Positions 1-11,664 of a stretch of DNA of 64,000 nt are shown piece by piece (position 1 is the first letter of the stretch; each line of letters starts with the position of its first letter). The DNA is from Isoperla grammatica. Lineage: Eukaryota > Arthropoda > Insecta > Plecoptera > Perlodidae. The stretch is from assembly GCA_945910005.1 (NCBI GenBank), contig OX246741.1, positions 7,258,611 through 7,322,610 on the forward strand, written 5' to 3'. Position numbers and translations under genes: made by a program. The notes under the pieces are model-generated. The model searched no databases. It saw nothing but the letters and a program-made list of their open reading frames with translations, and was not told where the DNA came from.

Positions 1-45
1 GGACACACCTGTAAGAAATAGCCATAATATGAAACATAGCGATCT

Positions 46-155
46 GCGCCTGATTCTGAATGGGTGACGATACGTTTATCACCGGTTTCAGTTGTTAGAA
101 AAAGGCGATGAGCCAATCACCATTCATTGCATTCGCCTTCAGTGGTTCCAGTGGG
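46..155 (-). mobile_element. MITE fragment (same family as 20431-20577)
   Basis: About 110 bp match the reverse complement of the palindromic element at 20431-20577, including gacgatacgtttatcacc and the central CAATC/CATTCGCC part. The far terminal repeat is not preserved. It lies in the intron following exon 5 of the minus-strand transporter. Confidence 0.6.
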
Positions 156-240
156 TAATGCAATTGTTCAACACATACGAACAAAGTATGTCATAAACTA
201 ACCAGCAGTAAGGAATCTTAAAGGTTGTAAAGCAACTTAC

Positions 241-409
241 CAGTAGTAGGGGAGGAAAAGCGCGGAAAACAGGGCGAGAGCCAAGTGGAAATGTCTCCAG
301 TCTCTGAACCCGAACGAAGTAGCCGCCATCACACAACTACCAATGGTGAAGGGGATCTGGTACAAAATGGCGGCCATCGGTCGCCAGCGCGCACCCATCA
401 CCTCCATCA
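241..409 (-). CDS. SLC22-type transporter, coding exon 5
   Basis: 169 nt, acceptor ccatgtttcag and donor TACTG|gtaagt. It reads VMEVMGARWRPMAA followed by two helices and ends LFLPYY plus TG of a split Trp codon, as expected just before the conserved P-E-S-P-R-W segment of SLC22 proteins. That segment would lie in the next exon, outside the window. Confidence 0.86.
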
Positions 410-3400
410 CTGAAACATGGCGACACAACAACGTGTCATTCATCTAATGGCTCAGATGTTTAGAGGGGCTCACGAGGCATGTTGTCTACTCCCACTCACC
501 GAGCACGAAGCTGATGACGAGCAGACCTCCGACCGAGAGAGCGAGAACGAACCGGAAGACGACGAAGGCCCAGAACCAGGGGACGAGGGCGGACCCAACC
601 CCGGCCAAACACTGGAGCAGTATCGCGCACAGTAGCGGTGTCCTGCGACCGAACCTGTAAGCAACAGGGCCCAGATTCACAAAGGTGCCTAAGTGCTAAG
701 ACGTCTTAGTTTAGGTAAATCTTAGTGATATAAATCACCAATATGTCATTCTGCAATGTTATAAAGATAAAATATAGTAAAATGTGAACAATTTAACTAA
801 TAATATTTGATTTGTGAATGTGTATTAATACCTAGACATGATTTATCTTGATTTATCTAGCTAGGATTTGCCTAACTTAGGACAGCTTAGAGTTACGCAT
901 CTTTGTGAATCCAGGCCCAGGTGTTGTAGGTCTTGCACTGTGAGATCTATCATTCTTCCTTTGTGCTATCCCCTGCATTGCATGCCTATTGCCTCACTGC
1001 TGCCATTACGCATTCTCAAATTTTTAACAGTATCCCAGTCTTCTTTCGAAATAGGTATTTTTTATATTTATGATTTCTAAACTCCGTAGATTTTACACAC
1101 CGTAGTCACTACAAAAACCGCACGAAATGAACGTTTTGCAGTACGAACACTACACAAGATTTCAAATTGAGCAATTACAACGACGTGGTTTTGTAAGAAC
1201 TAAAAACTGGACTGGACGGAGAAACTAGATCCATTGGCTGGTAATACGTATAACTAAATTGCAATTAATTAACCGTATACTTAATTTCTCCGTAAAGATA
1301 AAAATATTTTAAACTTTTTTAATCCATTACGTTTATTCTAACGACACTACAAACATCATGGTAAATGATCACTTTTTCAATACTGTGTAGCGTTTCCAAA
1401 ACTACTAACAAAAGAACACGTTAATTTCACGCTGTTTTAATACTAAGACCACCTTTTACCGATGCCAAAAAAATGAAGCAATATACAAAACTGATATGCC
1501 ATAATCGGAAAATGAATCCAATACTCAAAAGTGCCGGTGTCCGGGCACATAACCCAGTTGTTATCTGTTATTAGACACCTACGGAGTCTGACAAATAAAT
1601 CCCCCCCCCCCCCCCGCTGGCTAGTGCAGCTCGTTCGTGAATGCGCCCATTAATTATTTGATTCATACGTCGGGCCCGAATGTTGATTCATCGGCTGTGG
1701 TCTGGCGGATAACCACGATGCTATTGGCTTTCACCCAACCGACTCTAACTTCTCATCCCACCTCGTCCCACTGTTAGCCTAGATTGTCTATTTGTCTGAG
1801 GAACTAAACCAAATGTTTGTGTTATCGAAAGTAGGAATGTATATGCTTGTGTGTTATATAGGTGTGTTAATAGACGGCGGACACCGTATTTACTCTTGGC
1901 TAACGACTAAGCTGCGTTATCATAGACAAAGGTATTTGATAAATAACGTGTATTGTTTTCTTTTTGCGCTCAATACTCTTGTTTCAGCGTAAATATCGCA
2001 ACAAGTCTTCTACTGAATCTCGTCCACATATCGAGCACCAACAAAAAGCTATTTAATTATCAGGTTTTTATTTTAAAATATAGAGAAATTTGATGTTTAT
2101 TTATTGTCTAATCTTAAATTAGCCAATATGAAAGTTTTGTAACAATCATTCTGTGTCCATCCCGTTTTGCAGGCACGCGGAGATAATATAAAAGATTTTT
2201 CTGATTAAGTCCTGAACCAGAATCTCGTTGGTTTGTTTACGTACCGATGCTCATGACAAATGACCTAATCCTAATGGGACCATAGAAAGAGCTATTTTTT
2301 AAATTTCGTTTAATATTCTCAATACAATACACAAAAGAGTATAACAAGTCAAGTCAAGTCAACAAGTCAAGCTGGTATATTAACAAACAAATCAGCCTTG
2401 AGTTTAGAACCACAGTAGATGAATGAAGTCGGACCCTTTTTTACCCGCTAAAAGCGGCCATAAAAAAAAGGTTTACAGAAATCTCGAAAACATTCACCTA
2501 CGGAAGTCGAAGTGAGGTCAATTATAGACAAACTGAAATGTTACAATGGTGAGGGTTAATGTTTTCTAGATGCCGTTTGAGTGGGGTGGAAAGAACATGG
2601 GCCGAGAAGGAACAACAGATCGAGGCTCCATTCATCCACTATGTTTCTGAACGCTGATTCCACTGTCGAGTCCTTTATAACCTACCGGTCAGCCAGGGTG
2701 CCGAAGATGATGTTACCCAGGAGCACGCCCAGCATGAAGGTAGCCTGGGTGACGTCTTAACTCTACCAGGGCCCTATACAACCTACCTGTCAGCCAGGGT
2801 GCCGAAGATGATGTTACCCAGGAGCACGCCCAGCATAAAGGTAGCCTGGGTGACGTCAACCAGGGCCTTGCGGTCGCAGACGAGATCCCACTGGAACAGC
2901 AACACACCGACGCACGTGTTATCCAATATACATTCGCTGAATGATGCAGTGAATTGTCTGCGTGGATCGATTTGTCTGCCCAGCAAGCAGACTTGGGCAA
3001 TGTACATTTCACGTTTATAATTCTCACCTCAACCTTTAGTGCGCAGACTTTTCTTTGACAATGAGTATTCCGCCCTCTGAAAGAATATCGTTTGTCCTTT
3101 TGGACGTTTTTCAACTCAAATTAAAAATTCAAATTAATTATTAGAATATATAACCGCTTTTAACATATTTCACTGTGATACGTTTTTAAGAAAGGGTATT
3201 CATCTTTTCGGGACCCTATACATTGACTATAGTTTTATATTTATACATTTTATTTTCATTTTTATTTACTCACGAGTTGGTAAGTAATAGGAATTTAAGA
3301 CTTTGGCACGAAGAATATTTTAGAGGTTTTCAGTGAATGCCTCCTTAGTAAATCTTGTTTTATTGTCTGTCGACTAATTGCCACACGAATGAGGAGGGGG

Positions 3401-6400
3401 GTGGGGGGGGGGGAGGGGGGGGGGGGGGCAGTCTGCCATTGGGCTAAAGCAACTACACCGTAGAAAGAGAAGATTAAAGCTCAAGCTCATGACGTCACTT
3501 TTTCGTCAAACAAGAAAGAATTTTAAAGCAAATAAAGCAATTTTAACTGACAACAATCATGTTTTACGCGTGTCATGTATAAACAGCCTAAAAGTGATAG
3601 GATCGAGTGGACATTGACGGGGGAAGTGAACATCTGCAGTAATAAAAATACATAGCTTATAAATTGATATAATTCAGGTCTTTCATGTCCATAAAGAGAT
3701 TACAAAACTTGGCAACGCTAATAAAATCCACTGACTAAAAGGAGGGGAATATTCTGAAGGTTTGCCAACGCTCACCCGGAAAACCATTCATTTTTTTCAA
3801 TATTTCCTCTTTTCTCCTTCTCTCCCGCGCGTACAACTCCGTAACGAGCAACATATTTCACGATGTTTCAACATTTCGAAATGGGATTATCGTTTCAGAA
3901 CGTTACACTCTGAATTTACAAGTTTAGAAAAGTTTTCTTTTGGTGGTGAACAAATGGGGGGGGGGGGGGAAGTAGAACTGATGTTTATCGAATTTAACTC
4001 TCGCAGAATTGAAAAATGTTCCCTCGAAGATGCGGTTAGATGAAAATTTTATGAAAACATAATAAATCGTCTAACCATCATTCCCATCTCTCAACAACTT
4101 GAAGGTGGCATATAATTATTATGTATACTTAACAACAAATACCGTACACTAATGTTTTACGTCGTTAGTATTAGCTTTGTTTAAAAACACACGGTTTACT
4201 TTATATACATAAAAATATCTACATAGATTATCTACACAGAAAAATTAAGTATATGATGTGGCTTGTTTAGAAATAACAATACTAATTTTGTAGCAATCCC
4301 ATTTTTACCTGATGTGTACCACTACCATTGCAGGTGACGAACATAAGTATTTTAGGGTGTTTGAACAGTTGGAAAGGAAGGTCCTAACTCATAATGTTAC
4401 CTTAACTTAAAGGACGCTTTATGACTAAGGAAACCTCGAGAAAAACCTTTAGTCAGGTTTGCCGGTAGCAGGAATCGGTTTCCCGAATGTCTCGTGTGAT
4501 GTTGTCTCCGAGATATCTCTATTGTTGTCTCGTTTATGAAACCACTTTTCTTTCATACTTACAAACAAACGTAGGAGTTAGTTGACTACGTTGCAACATT
4601 GCCCATAAACCTATGTGTTTAGGAATGAAACCAACAAAGGTGGGATGGATGATCTCGCCAAAGCTGTGAAAGTCGTCGCTGTATACACACTAATCACGGA
4701 GACATAAAACAAGAGAAAACGATAATACGACACTCCGTGCATTTGTGTGTAGGCCTACGATTCTCCGGGTGTAGCTGGATAAGTTAATTATGTGTTTACA
4801 CAGTCGAGAGACCCGAGGCCTCGTTTCAAGACGCAATCTCAGACGTGCACAGGGGAAATCTTGGAAAACAAATCCAACATTGTCGGTGATTATATAGCTT
4901 CACCGTGTATACTAGTCGCACCCAACGTAGCTAGTTCGGCATCGTGAACGCAATCGGGATCTGGATCGCAAATGTAGAATTCTGAACACATTCCCATTAC
5001 AACTTTACGATTAACTTGTGAACTACAAAGTTAGTTGCGATTACAATCCCGATAATTGTGGGTAGGCCTTTATACCGAGCTCAGATCCTTGTCTAAAATA
5101 GATAAATGCATTTCTAATTGTCTACCCACTCAGTTACAACAACTGTGTTTTAGTGGGGTGGGGATATTTATTAAATCATTTATTATTTGCTTTACTTGAA
5201 AAGTGAAGTATGCTGTATACTGCTACTGCAGCACGTGGGGTTTGACTATGTTGTCAAGCTATATGTGGGCTTTGTTAGAGAATAGAGATGCCTACGCGCT
5301 TCAACTTTATCATTCCTTCCCAACTGTCCAAACGCCCTAATATAGTTACTTTAGGGCCGGTATTTCAATGTCCAGTTAAAATTTAATTTTTAGTTAAATT
5401 GTTTTCACCATGACAACGGCCAATAGAAACACACCAAAGTGGGCTTACCTGATAGTTAAATTTACTTAACACTTTAACTGGACATTGAAATACTGGCCCT
5501 TAGTCACCTGAAATCGGACACATTGGGTAAAGTTGGTGTGCACTCTAAAATTATTATTGTTACATAATATTCTGTCTGTGTTCAAGTACAAACAGTACTA
5601 AAGGTTGCTTACCTCAGTGACGATGTTGCTTGTGAACACGTCCTGACTGTACTCCCATCTCTCGCACCGCACGGTCTGCCCGGGGTTGGAGCCCGGGTCC
5701 TCGGGAGTCCCGTTGAACGAATGGACCAGACAACCTCGCTCCTGAGGGAGAAGGGGGATAACATTTAACACACAGAGTAACGACGCTCTCCTTTACAGCT
5801 ACAAAGTCAGCCGATAAGGTAGGTCCCTTCTTGTAGTGACCCGGCGCCCGCAAAGGAGGCTCTCGTGCTGTCATTCATTTATTTATCTCACGTGACCTTC
5901 ATCATTCTTCATCTTCCTTCTTTTTCATACTTGCCGGCTCTCTTTGCAATCCAAACGCCCACCAACCACCCCATCGCTCAAAAACCCTCTATATCCTCTA
6001 ACGGTCTAACCCTCTTTGTTTTGGATTCCTTTTTGACGACCCCGGCAATGTGTATTGGATCTGATGCGGCCGACGTCGTATGACTATAGCTGTCGAGTAC
6101 ACCGTAACACACCAACTACTAACTATAGTTGAGAAACTGTAAGAATGACGGCCCTCTCCTCATCCCCTCCACAGCTACCCGACCCCCCTCAACTCCACGA
6201 AACAACAAACTGAACAACTGATTTTCAGTTACGTATTTCATTTTGTCGGGTTGTGACGGAGTTGAGGGGGGTCGGGTGTCTGTGGGGGGGATATGGAGGG
6301 GGCCGTCATTCTTACAGTTTCTCAACTATACTAACTACTAACTAGCTAAGTAGAATGTCAAGTGCTCACCCTGTTCCCAAGGCCAGTGGGCTGGCTCAGG

Positions 6401-6594
6401 TTCTGCCACTGGGCGACACTGAGATCTGAGAAGGGTTCAGGTCTTGCGCACCAGAAGTCGATGTCAGCTTCTAGAATCAGGATGCTCAGCTGGAACCAGC
6501 CAATAGGAAGCTTTAGGAATGACATCAGAAGACTGACAGTCACTTGCCATGGTCCTACGTCACCCACAGCCTCGGCAATGTAGTCCTTAGTCAT
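241..6594 (-). CDS. SLC22-type organic cation/anion transporter, 5' half (five coding exons; 3' end outside window)
   Basis: Read on the minus strand, five exons (6370-6594, 5613-5741, 2787-2890, 500-654, 241-409) have AG/GT borders and join in frame to about 260 residues; the last codon is split at 241 and continues beyond position 1. Seen in order: an N-terminal GPWQ segment, a first membrane helix, a large Cys-containing outside loop with sequons NLS and NGT, the TEWDLVC motif, a helix ending in GTLADRFGRR (the MFS loop 2-3 signature), then several further helices ending LFLPYYW. This order and these motifs are those of the SLC22 family (plasma-membrane facilitators for organic cations, anions or carnitine), which usually have about 500-600 residues and 12 helices. 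Roughly half is here. Substrate cannot be told. The ATG at 6592-6594 is the first base triplet after an acceptor, so either it is the start, or an upstream exon adds residues. Confidence 0.9.
500..654 (-). CDS. SLC22-type transporter, coding exon 4 (helices after loop 2-3)
   Basis: 155 nt, acceptor tgttgcttacag and donor CTCG|gtgagt. It starts with the third base of the split Arg and reads FGRRTPLLCAILLQC, then two hydrophobic stretches ending LLVISFVL. The FGRR completes the MFS signature. A MITE-like element (665-920) begins about 10 nt from this acceptor. Confidence 0.88.
665..920. mobile_element. Inverted-repeat MITE next to a splice acceptor
   Basis: The ends are inverted copies: CAGGGCCCAGATTCACAAAG at 665 and, reverse complemented, CTGGGCCTGGATTCACAAAG at 920, with similarity continuing inward (CTAAG-rich). 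It is related to the elements at 34481-34803 and 30590-30725. No coding capacity is seen inside. It lies in the intron between exons 3 and 4 of the transporter. Confidence 0.7.
921..2680. other. Intronic DNA, no gene seen
   Basis: Part of the intron between exons 3 and 4 of the minus-strand transporter. AT-rich, with a C15 run near 1602-1616 and a short AAGTC repeat near 2344-2370. No convincing exon on either strand. Confidence 0.5.
2686..2756 (-). pseudogene. Duplicated exon-3 fragment with intact donor (pseudo-exon)
   Basis: 71 nt matching the 3' part of exon 3 (2787-2857) at 69 of 71 positions, followed by the same donor gtaggt. The two differences are both silent in the exon-3 frame (Phe TTT/TTC; Arg AGG/CGG once completed). 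The 5' third of the exon and the real acceptor are missing. The AG just upstream (gagttaag) would put the fragment out of frame after exon 2. Probably a tandem duplication within the intron, not used as a normal exon. Confidence 0.75.
2787..2890 (-). CDS. SLC22-type transporter, coding exon 3 (TEWDLVC to GTLADR)
   Basis: 104 nt between acceptor gctgttccag and donor ACAG|gtaggt. It reads WDLVCDRKAL, a hydrophobic helix with GVLLGNIIFG, and TLAD plus two bases of an Arg codon. The split Arg completes DRFGRR with the next exon. Its last 71 nt are duplicated 101 bp further downstream in the following intron. Confidence 0.87.
3393..3430. repeat. G-rich tract
   Basis: A nearly pure run of G interrupted only by a few A or T bases, inside the transporter intron (2891-5612). 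On the transcribed strand it is C-rich. A shorter G run lies near 3956-3969. Confidence 0.8.
4355..4500 (-). mobile_element. tRNA-headed SINE family copy 1 (diverged)
   Basis: Contains the family landmarks in antisense order: GTTTGAACAGTTGGAAAGGAA, then GACTAAGGAAACCTCGAG, then TTTAGTCAGG, then a diverged B-box region ending CCCGAATG. Compared by eye with the fuller copies at 13797, 35105 and 58825. Confidence 0.6.
5351..5502. mobile_element. Palindromic MITE, TTAGGGCCGG ends
   Basis: The 30-bp ends are near-perfect inverted repeats (TTAGGGCCGGTATTTCAATG and its mirror ending CTGGCCCTTA). The interior is short and carries a CCAATAG stretch. A relative with the same outer bases lies at 42612-42766. 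A short SINE-tail fragment (5310-5345) precedes it. Confidence 0.8.
5613..5741 (-). CDS. SLC22-type transporter, coding exon 2 (extracellular loop)
   Basis: 43 codons, phase 0 on both sides, acceptor cttctccctcag and donor GAG|gtaagc. It carries the Cys-containing loop (ERGCLVHSFNGT, then RCERWEYS) with an NGT sequon, and ends NIVTE, which joins the next exon to give the family motif TEWDLVC. Confidence 0.85.
6124..6330. mobile_element. Long inverted repeat inside the transporter's intron
   Basis: TATAGTTGAGAAACTGTAAG at 6124 is mirrored exactly at 6311-6330, and the arms stay complementary for about 75 bp, including GAATGACGGCCC and CCGACCCCCCTCAACTCC. The loop is about 55 bp. It ends 40 bp from the donor of the first coding exon, so the unspliced transcript would carry a strong hairpin there. 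Confidence 0.8.
6370..6594 (-). CDS. SLC22-type transporter, first recognised coding exon
   Basis: 75 codons starting MTKDYIAEAVGDVGPWQ and ending GLGNR, phase 0 at the donor. The acceptor tttgtccacag lies directly before the ATG and the donor is AGG|gtgagc. It encodes the N-terminus, the first membrane helix (about residues 18-42) and the start of the large loop with IDFWCARP and a NLS glycosylation sequon. It is clearly paralogous to the plus-strand exon at 60341-60621. Confidence 0.88.
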
Positions 6595-7739
6595 CTGTGG
6601 ACAAAACAGAACACATATTTAACATCCAACACATTTTCCGGGCCTGATACATTCTCATCTCCAACCATAATAAATTCTAGTCGAGTACTTTTCAAACTTT
6701 ATAGAATGTTTATTGTTTAAAGTAGGAACATTACTGCCCAAGAATCACGCCGTAACCCTTATCGTGATGGGCAGGTTTGCGTGCTTTGGTGATCCCGAGA
6801 GATTTGCCAGCGGAATCTGGTATAGGTTCATCCTAGCAGGACAGTTGGAGGTGGAGAAGCCAGACAAAAGACAGTCCACGTCCTCCACTTTCCCTTCTTC
6901 CCCCCTTTACGTCCTACTTGTCCCGTTCCTCCAATCTCCCCATGACATCATATGACCTACGAATTTTCCATATCAACTTACTCAGCAGCAAATTTTGGGT
7001 TCAATCGCGGCTGGTTTATTGCTCTCTTTGTACGAGGTTGTTAACTTCAATCACGTTGACATTTTCTCCGACCAGCAAGAAAAGAAGATGCGTAGCTTCC
7101 AAAATCAAGTGACCTCCGATTATTTTGTCCTCGAAATGAATAACCTTAAATCTAAATTAACATCACGTAGCCTACCGAATTTGAGAATCGCTAAAGTTAA
7201 TACAATAGGGGTATTAAGGTATTTGTTGCTCTGTCGTTGGATGCCAATATGGTTTGGAGCTGCCTGTACTACAAGGGGTGGTGAGTACTTTGCGGAAGAA
7301 AGGCGTGATTTACATTAATTGTATGCTCTCTAATAACACCAACAACTTCTTTTGAGGTTTGATTTTACAACTGTGTACGTTGAAATGGAAAATACTATAG
7401 TTGCCGAGTACGTCGTTAACAACAACAAAATATAATAAATCAATCAAGGAACGGCTATTGTAGAGTGTACCTCAGCTGTACATTTTTACCTGCTCTATCC
7501 CCCTTTATACCCGGAAAAGGATAAAATATTTGAAACTTTTAGAACACATTTTTTAGTTCTTATGAAACCACAATTATCATAACCACATTTATCACTTTTT
7601 TATTATTGTGAAGCGTTCTTAAGATATAAATAAAACACTTTAATTTCGTGCGGTTTTTGAGACTCACGTTTCCGCTATTAATCCATATATAATGAAATGA
7701 AATAGAGACGGTATCCAAGGAATGCCGGCATGCAGTTAC

Positions 7740-7815
7740 CTTGTCGTTGACGGACTGTTGACGCGGCCGACCGATGCTGCTACCTCGGGGATCAACGGTC
7801 CCTCACAGACTGAAT
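7740..7815 (-). promoter_or_regulatory. Probable non-coding first exon and initiator of the minus-strand SLC22 gene
   Basis: On the minus strand there is a TTCAGTC arthropod-type initiator near 7810-7816, then a GC-richer stretch without ATG, ending in a good donor (GACAAG|gtaact, exon edge at 7740). The next exon at 6594 starts at the acceptor with ATG, so a 5'-UTR exon upstream is expected. Transcript evidence is needed; the exact start site is a guess. Confidence 0.45.
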
Positions 7816-10800
7816 GAAGAAGAAAGTGGTTTTACTTTCACCGTCTCGACTGAAAGATTCCATCTCGCCCAGCTAACCTACATCGCATACTTTTCTTCTA
7901 GAACGCATCATCACAATATGACGTCATTTGTTTACAGTGCATTTCGGTTGGCGTCATTGATTCATGACATGAACTGTTTACTTAGTAGAGACCCGTCAAT
8001 TGCGCCTGACGGAGACACTGGAGCATGCAGGAATTATTGACACAATGTGGACGATTTTAAACTTAAAATTATAAAATTGAATCACCTAAAAATTCGTCAG
8101 GGTTGTCCCGTTGTGATTCTGTTTTTTTTTATTTTTTTTTACCGCGTCAGTTATCAAAGTGTTCACATATACAATTACATCCTTAAGCTATTACTGTTAA
8201 AGCTGATGACTTAACAATACAAATCATGTTTTGTTTTATGTCTTCCATGACACAATAGATATACTTTCACGTAACATTTTACTTACAATAAACCATAATA
8301 AGATATTATATGTGTACAACTATATGATATGATGTTTTACGCGTGAAACATGCTTTAAAATGTCATGTGTAACTACATAATATTGTTTTTTTGTCAATGT
8401 CTATGTATGTTTGATTTGTTTATCATGACTGTTATTATTATTTCTATTTTTAGTTATAACCATATTGACTAACCTGTTTTCTTGTTAAGTTTTACTGTAT
8501 ATGTTTTTGTCTTTTGTTGTCTTTATTATATTTACCATTGTGGAATTGCTCCAATTCTGTGTAAATAAAGGTGTAATAAATAAAAACTCTAGCGAACACT
8601 TGCAAATATATATATATTTACAAATAAAGACTCCAAATGAACTGGCCACAAATTACCTCAAATTCAAAGAAAAAAACACTTCTTGCGTTGAACTCGCTTG
8701 AGATGATAATGAGTTCCGATGCTTAAGTACAAGGTGAGCGGTCCATCACTTTTTGTTGACTTTGCACTTGGCATGGATTCAACAAGTGCATTTCACTATG
8801 ACAGTGCAAGGTGAAACTGGCAATACCCCGATCACGTCCCGTCAGGGGAGTCCATTGTTAGGGGCTTAGCACGTAGGTCTCATGATCCTTTCAAGGTAAG
8901 TTGGGCACAATGTCACGTCAGGCTCTTGTTTTTGCGAGGAATTAAAAAAGTATTGTTTACTCTGTTATTAGGAGAATTATGAATTGGTTGGGGAAGTGAC
9001 GAAATCACAACGTAAATACCTTTCATAAGCTACACACTTTTGTTCTAAGTCTATATTTAAATTTAAAAAAAAATATATAAAATATTACCCATAATCCACC
9101 TACAATTTGAACTACTTTACAATGAATAAATAATGTTAACATCACCCCCCCCCCTCCCCCCAGTAACGTTGGTCTTTACGACCAAGGAACTGTCAGTTTC
9201 AGAATAATATATAGCAATTCAATATGAATGGACATTCATTTCTAAAATTTGAAACTTAAATACTTTTGTATCCAGTATGCCTCTAATTAAGTAGTGCAGA
9301 AATATAAAACTAAAATGTCATCAGATATATAGTTGCAAAATTCAACAAAATTGGTTCAAATTTCTACCATGCTGTTAATTTAAACACTAACGAAAAGTTT
9401 TTAACACAGAAATATAATGTATTTTTTTTTAATATACTGGACACTGGCGAGAGATAAAGGAGATGATAATTGAGTGCAACAACAGGAGATGAGAGCACAA
9501 GAGCTGGACCACGAGTGACGTATTATCCTATAGACGACCGTTGGAGAAACGCTTAAATATCCACAACACATGACCTCACCGTCGGCTGCCCGCCAGACAG
9601 CAGTGTTGCACGAGTTGCCTATCTTTCCGGCGTTCAAACATGCTTCGTAGCTTCTACCTCCTTCTAGTTACATTTAATATCCCACCTTTAACACATCTCG
9701 TAGCTGCCACAGTTACATACAACCACAACAATTTATCTGTGATACGACAGAATTATGGAATTCGGCTCTCCTTACCCTACTTATCCAGCAGATCAGTTTC
9801 TAGGACATAAGATCATGAAAACGAATTATTCTGAACTAGTATACACGACTTGGTCAGAGAGTTGATTGACTAATGGGGCTTAACGTCTCATATGTGTGCA
9901 ACAATGGCTAATCGAGACGATGAGCGGGTGATAATGAAGATAAGGAAGATGATGATGAAGAAAAAAGCCAAGTCCGAATCAGATCCATTGCTCATCGCGT
10001 TTGTCTCCTATGGGAGTCCAGCAAGGGAGGGTAGGGTCTAGTGGGAGGAGCAATCTTCAGTGAGACAGTGGGGGGAAAGGGACAGGGTCTTCTTTCGTCG
10101 CCTCTTACGACTAGCAGAGTCACTCTGGGCCTATTCTACCCCGGGCCCAGATGGGCACTAGTCAGAGAGATTTGATGAAGTGACCGAACGGTACGATTAC
10201 TCCGATACGAACTACGCAATCAATATTCAATACTCCAGTTCTAGTCTGTAATTAATCACTATGTCTTTCTACCCCTCAACAAGAAAAACCACCACGTGCT
10301 TCCTTCAGTTCGACCCTGGCCATGCACCATCCTACATACAACGCAGTGTTTATCAGATCGCCGCGTAAAAACCGACGACCATTGTCAGTGATTTCTGTGC
10401 AAGGTCGCCGAGAAGAATGGAAGCTTTTTGTCATCCAACACTCGACACCGGTTTTTCACGTGAAATCCTACGTTTCAAGTAAAACGTCAACTTGAACGTT
10501 GAAGGACCAACAAGACAAAAAAAACAAAGGGTCAGACATTACGTGAAAGATCGACACTTGTAAATTCACTTTCGCTTTCGTGAGGAACTAAAAAACAACA
10601 GTGTGCTGGTTTAGATAATTGGGTGACGGTTTTACGGTCTTTATGACAGTAATGCGTGTTAAACAACGAAGTATGTTAGTCTAACAAAGGGAAATAAAAC
10701 GCTATAGAGCGAACAGAAGAGTTAAGCGTGAATTGAAAACCTAATTTTAAAGTAAAGCTTACAAAGTTTTTCAATGAAATACGAGAAAACCTAATTAGGA

Positions 10801-10871
10801 CGTTATTTCATTATGCGTTAGTCACAGTGAGACGAGTGACTCGTATCCTGACAAAGTTCACCGGTTCTGTA
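7816..10871. other. Intergenic or intronic, mostly featureless
   Basis: AT-rich DNA without recognisable exons. Contains a short C-run near 9146-9160 and a dispersed repeat at 9880-10160 that is listed separately. Open frames here are short and have no recognisable composition. Confidence 0.5.
9880..10160 (+). repeat. Dispersed repeat family (retroelement-tail-like)
   Basis: Starts GGCTTAACGTCTCATAT, then CTAATCGAGACGATGAG, and ends with CAGAGTCACTCTGGGCC and CTACCCCGGGCCC. The first half recurs at 29450-29500 and the second half recurs inverted at 20258-20345 and in part at 51343-51385. Copy number and shared ends suggest an interspersed element; the class is not identified. Confidence 0.55.
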
Positions 10872-11664
10872 TCACACATCTATTCATCTATACTCACATC
10901 TATTCACCGATACTCACACATCTATTCACCGATACTCACACATCTATTCACCGATACTCACACATCTATTCACCGATACTCACACATCTATTCACCGATA
11001 CTCACACATCTATTCACCGATACTCACACATCTATTCACCGATACTCACACATCTATTCATCTATACTCACATCTATTCACCGATACTCACACATCTATT
11101 CACCGATACTCACACATCTATTCACCGATACTCACACATCTATTCACCGATACTCACACATCTATTCACCGATACTCACACATCTATTCACCGATACTCA
11201 CACATCTATTCACCGATACTCACACAAATATTCACCGATACTCACACATCCATTCACTGATCCTCACACATCCATTCACCGATACTCACACATCTAATCA
11301 CCGATACTCACACATCTATTCACCGATACTCACACATCCATTCACCGATACTCACACATCTATTCACCGATACTCACACATCTATTCACCGATACTCACA
11401 CATCCATTCACCGATACTCACACATCCATTCACCGATACTCACACATCTAATCACCGATACTCACACATCTATTCACCGATACTCACACATCCATTCACC
11501 GATACTCACACATCTATTCACCGATACTCACACATCTATTCACCGATACTCACACATCTATTCACCGATACTCACACATCTATTCACCGATACTCACACA
11601 TCTATTCACCGATACTCACACATCCATTCACCGATACTCACACATCCATTCACCGATACTCACT
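10872..11664 (+). repeat. Minisatellite, 22-bp unit, about 36 copies
   Basis: Unit CACATCTATTCACCGATACT plus CA, repeated head to tail with few variants (TCCATT, TCTAAT, and two shorter TCATCTATACT units). Because 22 is not a multiple of 3, any open frame repeats every 66 nt. The 156-residue open frame over it is a by-product of the unit lacking stops in that register. Confidence 0.95.

Noticed and set aside
10827..11297. 156-residue repeat protein
   Set aside because: Follows only from a stop-free 22-bp satellite; no start context, splice sites or composition outside the repeat.
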